From JANXQG01 sp037147235 (GTDB lineage Bacteria > Planctomycetota > Planctomycetia > Pirellulales > Thermoguttaceae): a DNA stretch of 7,219 nt. The notes under the pieces were generated by a model. The model saw nothing but the letters and a program-made list of their open reading frames with translations. It searched no databases and was not told where the DNA came from. Below are positions 4,750 to 7,219 of the stretch, piece by piece. Position 1 is the stretch's first letter. The number at the start of each line of letters is the position of its first letter. The stretch spans positions 1-7,219 of the forward strand of contig JBAWVO010000323.1 of NCBI GenBank assembly GCA_037147235.1. Direction: 5' to 3'. A program made the translations under genes and the position numbers.

Positions 4750-5976
4750 TTAACCCTTTGCGCGATCGGCTTCGCTGAGCCACTGCTGAAGCATCTGGAA
4801 CTGGTGAACGAAACTGTGCTCCGCAACGCCCAGCGGACTCTTGAAGAAGCTGGCCAGGAACTTGAGCAAACCCGTCTGCCCGCGGTGCCGAGCCAGTTCG
4901 GTGAAGCGAATCAAATCGATCACCAAAGGGGCAGCCAGCACCGAATCGCACCCTTGCCAGATGAACTGGAATGTCATGGGTGTTCCCAGGAATCCGGCAA
5001 AATGAATGTGATCCCAGGCGGTTTTCCAATCGCCAAGGCTTTCAATGAACTCGATCGAAATGTGGGTCTGCGGCTTGTAACCGAGGATCTCACCCAGGAG
5101 GCGATCCTTGCTTTCAAGCTTGGCCCGCTTGTTGGCTGGATCATCGAGGACTCGGCCGTCCATATTACCGAAGATGTTGTGGCTCACCCAGCTCATCACC
5201 TGGAGATTCCGAGCGGCGAACATGGGGGCCAGAACACTCTTCAAAAGGGTTTCGCCCGTCTTTCCGTCACAGCCGGCATGACGGCCGCCGCGGAGTCGTG
5301 CCAACTCGTCGATGGCAGCCGGAGCGGCACCCAGCGACGGCGTAAAATTGATGTACGAACTACCCATGTCTAGGGCGGCAATGGCATACAGCGAACTAGC
5401 CGGCAAGGGGCAATCCGCGCTTTTTAAGTGAGGCTCAAGCTCGGCCCATGTCGCCGGTAAACATGTCTCCGGCGAATCGGCCGATCGTAGTGGGGGTTCG
5501 GTGGAAGCCACATTCACGACGATCACATGATCGAGCTTCTCGCTCTGTTGGAAATGCCGCAGATCGTCTTGTAGACGATCGATGATCTGTCGCGGCGTCT
5601 CGCCCTGGGGAAGGTCGAGATCGGCCAGGCCGCGGATCGTTGGCCCAACATTCCAGGTCGTGCCGGGGCGAATGTGCGCCTCGATTCGCTCCAGTTCGTC
5701 ACGGCACTGGTCGATCACTTCGCGGCTGGCGGCTCGCATTTCCGTGGTAACGCGATAGGCCTCTTGGCAGAGCGGCAAGCCACGGATTTCGTGGCCGCCA
5801 ATCACGAAATCGTCCCATGAGACTAGGTCGAGATCCGCGAATTCCGGAAGCTGACTCACCAGCCCCGTCGAGGTGACGAGGCCCTTCTTCAGTGCGACCA
5901 ATCCGACAATCGTCGCAATGGCGACTCCGCCCTTGCTTCCGATCAGCCAGATACCGGTCCGCCGCTTTGCCGCCAT
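4750..5976 (-). CDS. ino1: Inositol-3-phosphate synthase (myo-inositol-1-phosphate synthase)
   Basis: 408 residues. The enzyme converts glucose-6-phosphate to 1L-myo-inositol-1-phosphate using bound NAD, the entry step to inositol lipids and inositol-based solutes; it is cytosolic. An N-terminal Rossmann strand-loop (GIWLIGSKGGVA, residues 8-19) binds NAD. GCDGKTGETLLK (235-246) matches the conserved GxDxKxG(x)T motif, with D237 and K239. WVSHNIFGNMDGRVL (263-277) is the family's N-x-x-G-N-x-D-G segment, and ESKDRLL (288-294) supplies a further conserved Lys. GDWKTAWDHIHFAGFLG (315-331) closes the active site. The length is that of the short archaeal/bacterial form, not the longer eukaryotic one. 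ATG 5976 is the first start and gives the expected leader. It lies 86 bp downstream of the NRDE gene and 111 bp upstream of the helicase, all on one strand. No phosphatase or inositol-transferase gene is visible here to place the pathway further. Confidence 0.9.
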   Translation of the reverse strand: MAAKRRTGIWLIGSKGGVAIATIVGLVALKKGLVTSTGLVSQLPEFADLDLVSWDDFVIGGHEIRGLPLCQEAYRVTTEMRAASREVIDQCRDELERIEAHIRPGTTWNVGPTIRGLADLDLPQGETPRQIIDRLQDDLRHFQQSEKLDHVIVVNVASTEPPLRSADSPETCLPATWAELEPHLKSADCPLPASSLYAIAALDMGSSYINFTPSLGAAPAAIDELARLRGGRHAGCDGKTGETLLKSVLAPMFAARNLQVMSWVSHNIFGNMDGRVLDDPANKRAKLESKDRLLGEILGYKPQTHISIEFIESLGDWKTAWDHIHFAGFLGTPMTFQFIWQGCDSVLAAPLVIDLIRFTELARHRGQTGLLKFLASFFKSPLGVAEHSFVHQFQMLQQWLSEADRAKG

Positions 5977-6062
5977 GTAAAACCAATCTCTAAAAAGTTA
6001 TTCGGCCAACTGCCAAGCCGACAGGAATGAGCAGGGATGCAATGCCGCAATTGCGACTGCGA

Positions 6063-7013
6063 TCAGTCGCCGCCGGTCGCCTGCTTGGTACTCTTGCTCT
6101 TGACTCCCGCGCCACTCTTCTTTCCAGAACCCTTCTTTTCGGGATCCTTCTTTTCGGGATCCTTCTTTTCGGGATCCGTCTTTTCAGAATCCGTCTTTTC
6201 AGAATCCGTCTTTTCAGAATCCGTCTTTTCGAGATCCGTCTTTTCGAGTGCGGCGGTCGGTTTGCGGGTGCGACCAGCCGACAACACCTGCCGCAACAGC
6301 GCGGAGAGGTCCTCGTAGGGACGATCGGAGGGAGGACCATCGCTGTACTGATAAATTGACTGCTGGATCTTTCGCGGTAACGAAAGCAATGTGGACGACA
6401 CCGTACCATGCTCGACGCCGGTCAACACCACACCCCGCCGACCATCGCTATCCAGCTTGCGGGAAAAAGCGCGGCTGGCCACGGCCAGGAATGTCACCGC
6501 CGAGTCCAAGGTGTGTAAAGTCAACATACGGTGGACAAACTCGTGCCGCTCGTCCTTGGTGTCGTTGAGATTACCGGAACTGAGCGTATGCAGGCCCGCT
6601 TCCAACTCGACGACCTCGACGCGATGCCCACCATAGACCACGGCGGCGAACTTGCCGTCGGCACAAAGATAATTCGCGCCGGCGTAACGGCCCGTGGATA
6701 ACTCCTTGCGGGCCAACTCCGCGGCCTGGCGTGCGTTGCGTACATCGAGTAGATCACGACAGAGCAATCCGCGGGATCGCGGCTCGAGTGGGGCACGGAC
6801 TCGAGCCCGATTGGTGACCGCCACCAACAGGCCGAACTGATTCACGCCTAGCCACGTTCCTCCGGCCTGCTTATCTATCCCGCAGACGATTCGGGGGGTG
6901 CCGGATTGAATCTTGGGAAATTGGGTAGGTCGCACCAAACACTCCTCACGATTCGCCGCAAGGAGGATGGGGGTGTTTTTCGCGACACGATAAAGAATTG
7001 CTAGCATACACAT
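6063..7013 (-). CDS. NRDE/TANGO2-family protein with charged C-terminal repeat tail
   Basis: 316 residues. The protein begins M-C2-M-L, and C2 would become the N-terminal nucleophile after Met removal, as in Ntn-type NRDE-family (TANGO2-like) proteins. The signature is NREE (21-24, the N-R-[DE]-E motif), followed by GGTWLG (51-56), LVAVTNR (63-69), SRG (80-82), the SSGNLN segment (145-150), and GVVLTGVEHGTVSSTLL (194-210), all in family order. The domain ends near 225. Residues about 256-295 are EKTDS/EKKDP repeats and the tail is Lys/Ser-rich, which is not usual in the family. Function in bacteria is not established; the eukaryotic relative TANGO2 has been linked to heme handling and membrane organisation. 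A GGAAG site precedes ATG 7013. A 6-bp hairpin (6053-6070) spans the stop codon. It is first in a three-gene same-strand run. Confidence 0.85.
   Translation of the reverse strand: MCMLAILYRVAKNTPILLAANREECLVRPTQFPKIQSGTPRIVCGIDKQAGGTWLGVNQFGLLVAVTNRARVRAPLEPRSRGLLCRDLLDVRNARQAAELARKELSTGRYAGANYLCADGKFAAVVYGGHRVEVVELEAGLHTLSSGNLNDTKDERHEFVHRMLTLHTLDSAVTFLAVASRAFSRKLDSDGRRGVVLTGVEHGTVSSTLLSLPRKIQQSIYQYSDGPPSDRPYEDLSALLRQVLSAGRTRKPTAALEKTDLEKTDSEKTDSEKTDSEKTDPEKKDPEKKDPEKKGSGKKSGAGVKSKSTKQATGGD
6132..6251 (-). repeat. Eight tandem 15-bp in-frame units in the NRDE gene
   Basis: Units run without gaps from 6132. On the plus strand three carry CTTCTTTTCGGGATC and five carry CGTCTTTTC followed by AGAATC, GAGATC or GAGTGC. 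On the coding strand they give EKTDL, EKTDS and EKKDP pentapeptides. Neighbouring units are more alike than distant ones, the pattern left by local duplication. The 15-bp period keeps the frame whatever the copy number. Confidence 0.95.
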
Positions 7014-7101
7014 GGTCTTCCGTCACAAACTCCAAGCCAAATATCTAAGTGGCTATCCAGACAATCCCTAAGTGTAACCGATTACAAGCACGGCGCATAC
7101 T

Positions 7102-7131
7102 ACTCCAAAGGAGTGGGAGCACGGATTTTTT
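7102..7131 (+). terminator. Small hairpin followed by T-run, doubtful terminator
   Basis: ACTCC (7102-7106) pairs with GGAGT (7110-7114) around AAA. A six-T run is found at 7126-7131, 11 bases later. The spacing is too long for a good intrinsic terminator and no plus-strand gene lies before it in this window. Confidence 0.15.
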
Positions 7132-7169
7132 GGCTCTTCCGGTTCCGGGTGCGGAACGCGGAATAGTAG

Positions 7170-7196
7170 GGTGGGGAGAGCGCAGCGAGCCCCACC
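7170..7196. repeat. REP-like palindrome (GGTGGGG...CCCCACC)
   Basis: A 7-bp perfect stem (7170-7176 with 7190-7196) encloses AGA/GAG, then a GC/GC pair and a GCA loop. The core TAGGGTGGGG with GCGCAGCGAG is a widespread intergenic palindrome type in environmental bacteria (recollection). It lies upstream of the NRDE gene and near the window edge. Confidence 0.65.
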
Positions 7197-7219
7197 AATT
7201 CTGTTGCGGTCCGCTTTTG

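Overview
The window most resembles a chromosome segment of a planctomycete (Pirellulales-like). This rests on the style of the proteins (a DEAD-box helicase with a very long Lys/Pro/Glu-rich N-terminal tail, an archaeal/bacterial-type inositol-phosphate synthase, an NRDE-family protein with a charged repeat tail), moderately high GC, loose gene spacing and abundant decayed intergenic repeats. The assignment comes from memory of such genomes and was not searched.

Left part (1-2630), accessory. A small hypothetical membrane-anchored protein (40-303, +) is followed by a patchwork of mobile-DNA relics and two toxin-antitoxin-type loci. On the minus strand, 361-431 looks like the decayed 3' end of a group II intron: a 34-nt domain V-like hairpin followed by a domain VI-like hairpin. 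Next to it lies the C-terminal end of what looks like a REP-associated tyrosine transposase (RAYT), 531-716. A 123-bp block containing part of that relic is repeated in direct orientation at 1185-1307. Between the two copies sits an antitoxin-like gene (753-1052, -) with a good sigma70-type promoter and no partner toxin. Next comes a PIN-domain toxin/antitoxin pair (1616-2089 and 2092-2277, +). Its upstream region carries twin 16-bp repeats, an extended -10 and an inverted repeat. A third scrap of the same transposase end lies at 2395-2429.

Right part (2629-7013), conserved. Three minus-strand genes are transcribed in the order NRDE-family protein, inositol-3-phosphate synthase, DEAD-box RNA helicase, with gaps of 86 and 111 bp. 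Co-transcription is possible but not shown. Two of the three carry low-complexity charged repeats. Upstream of this cluster (7014-7219) are a weak hairpin and a REP-like palindrome.

No complete novel system is visible. The most interesting material is the relic landscape of 361-2429, where decayed retroelement and transposase ends bracket two toxin-antitoxin loci.
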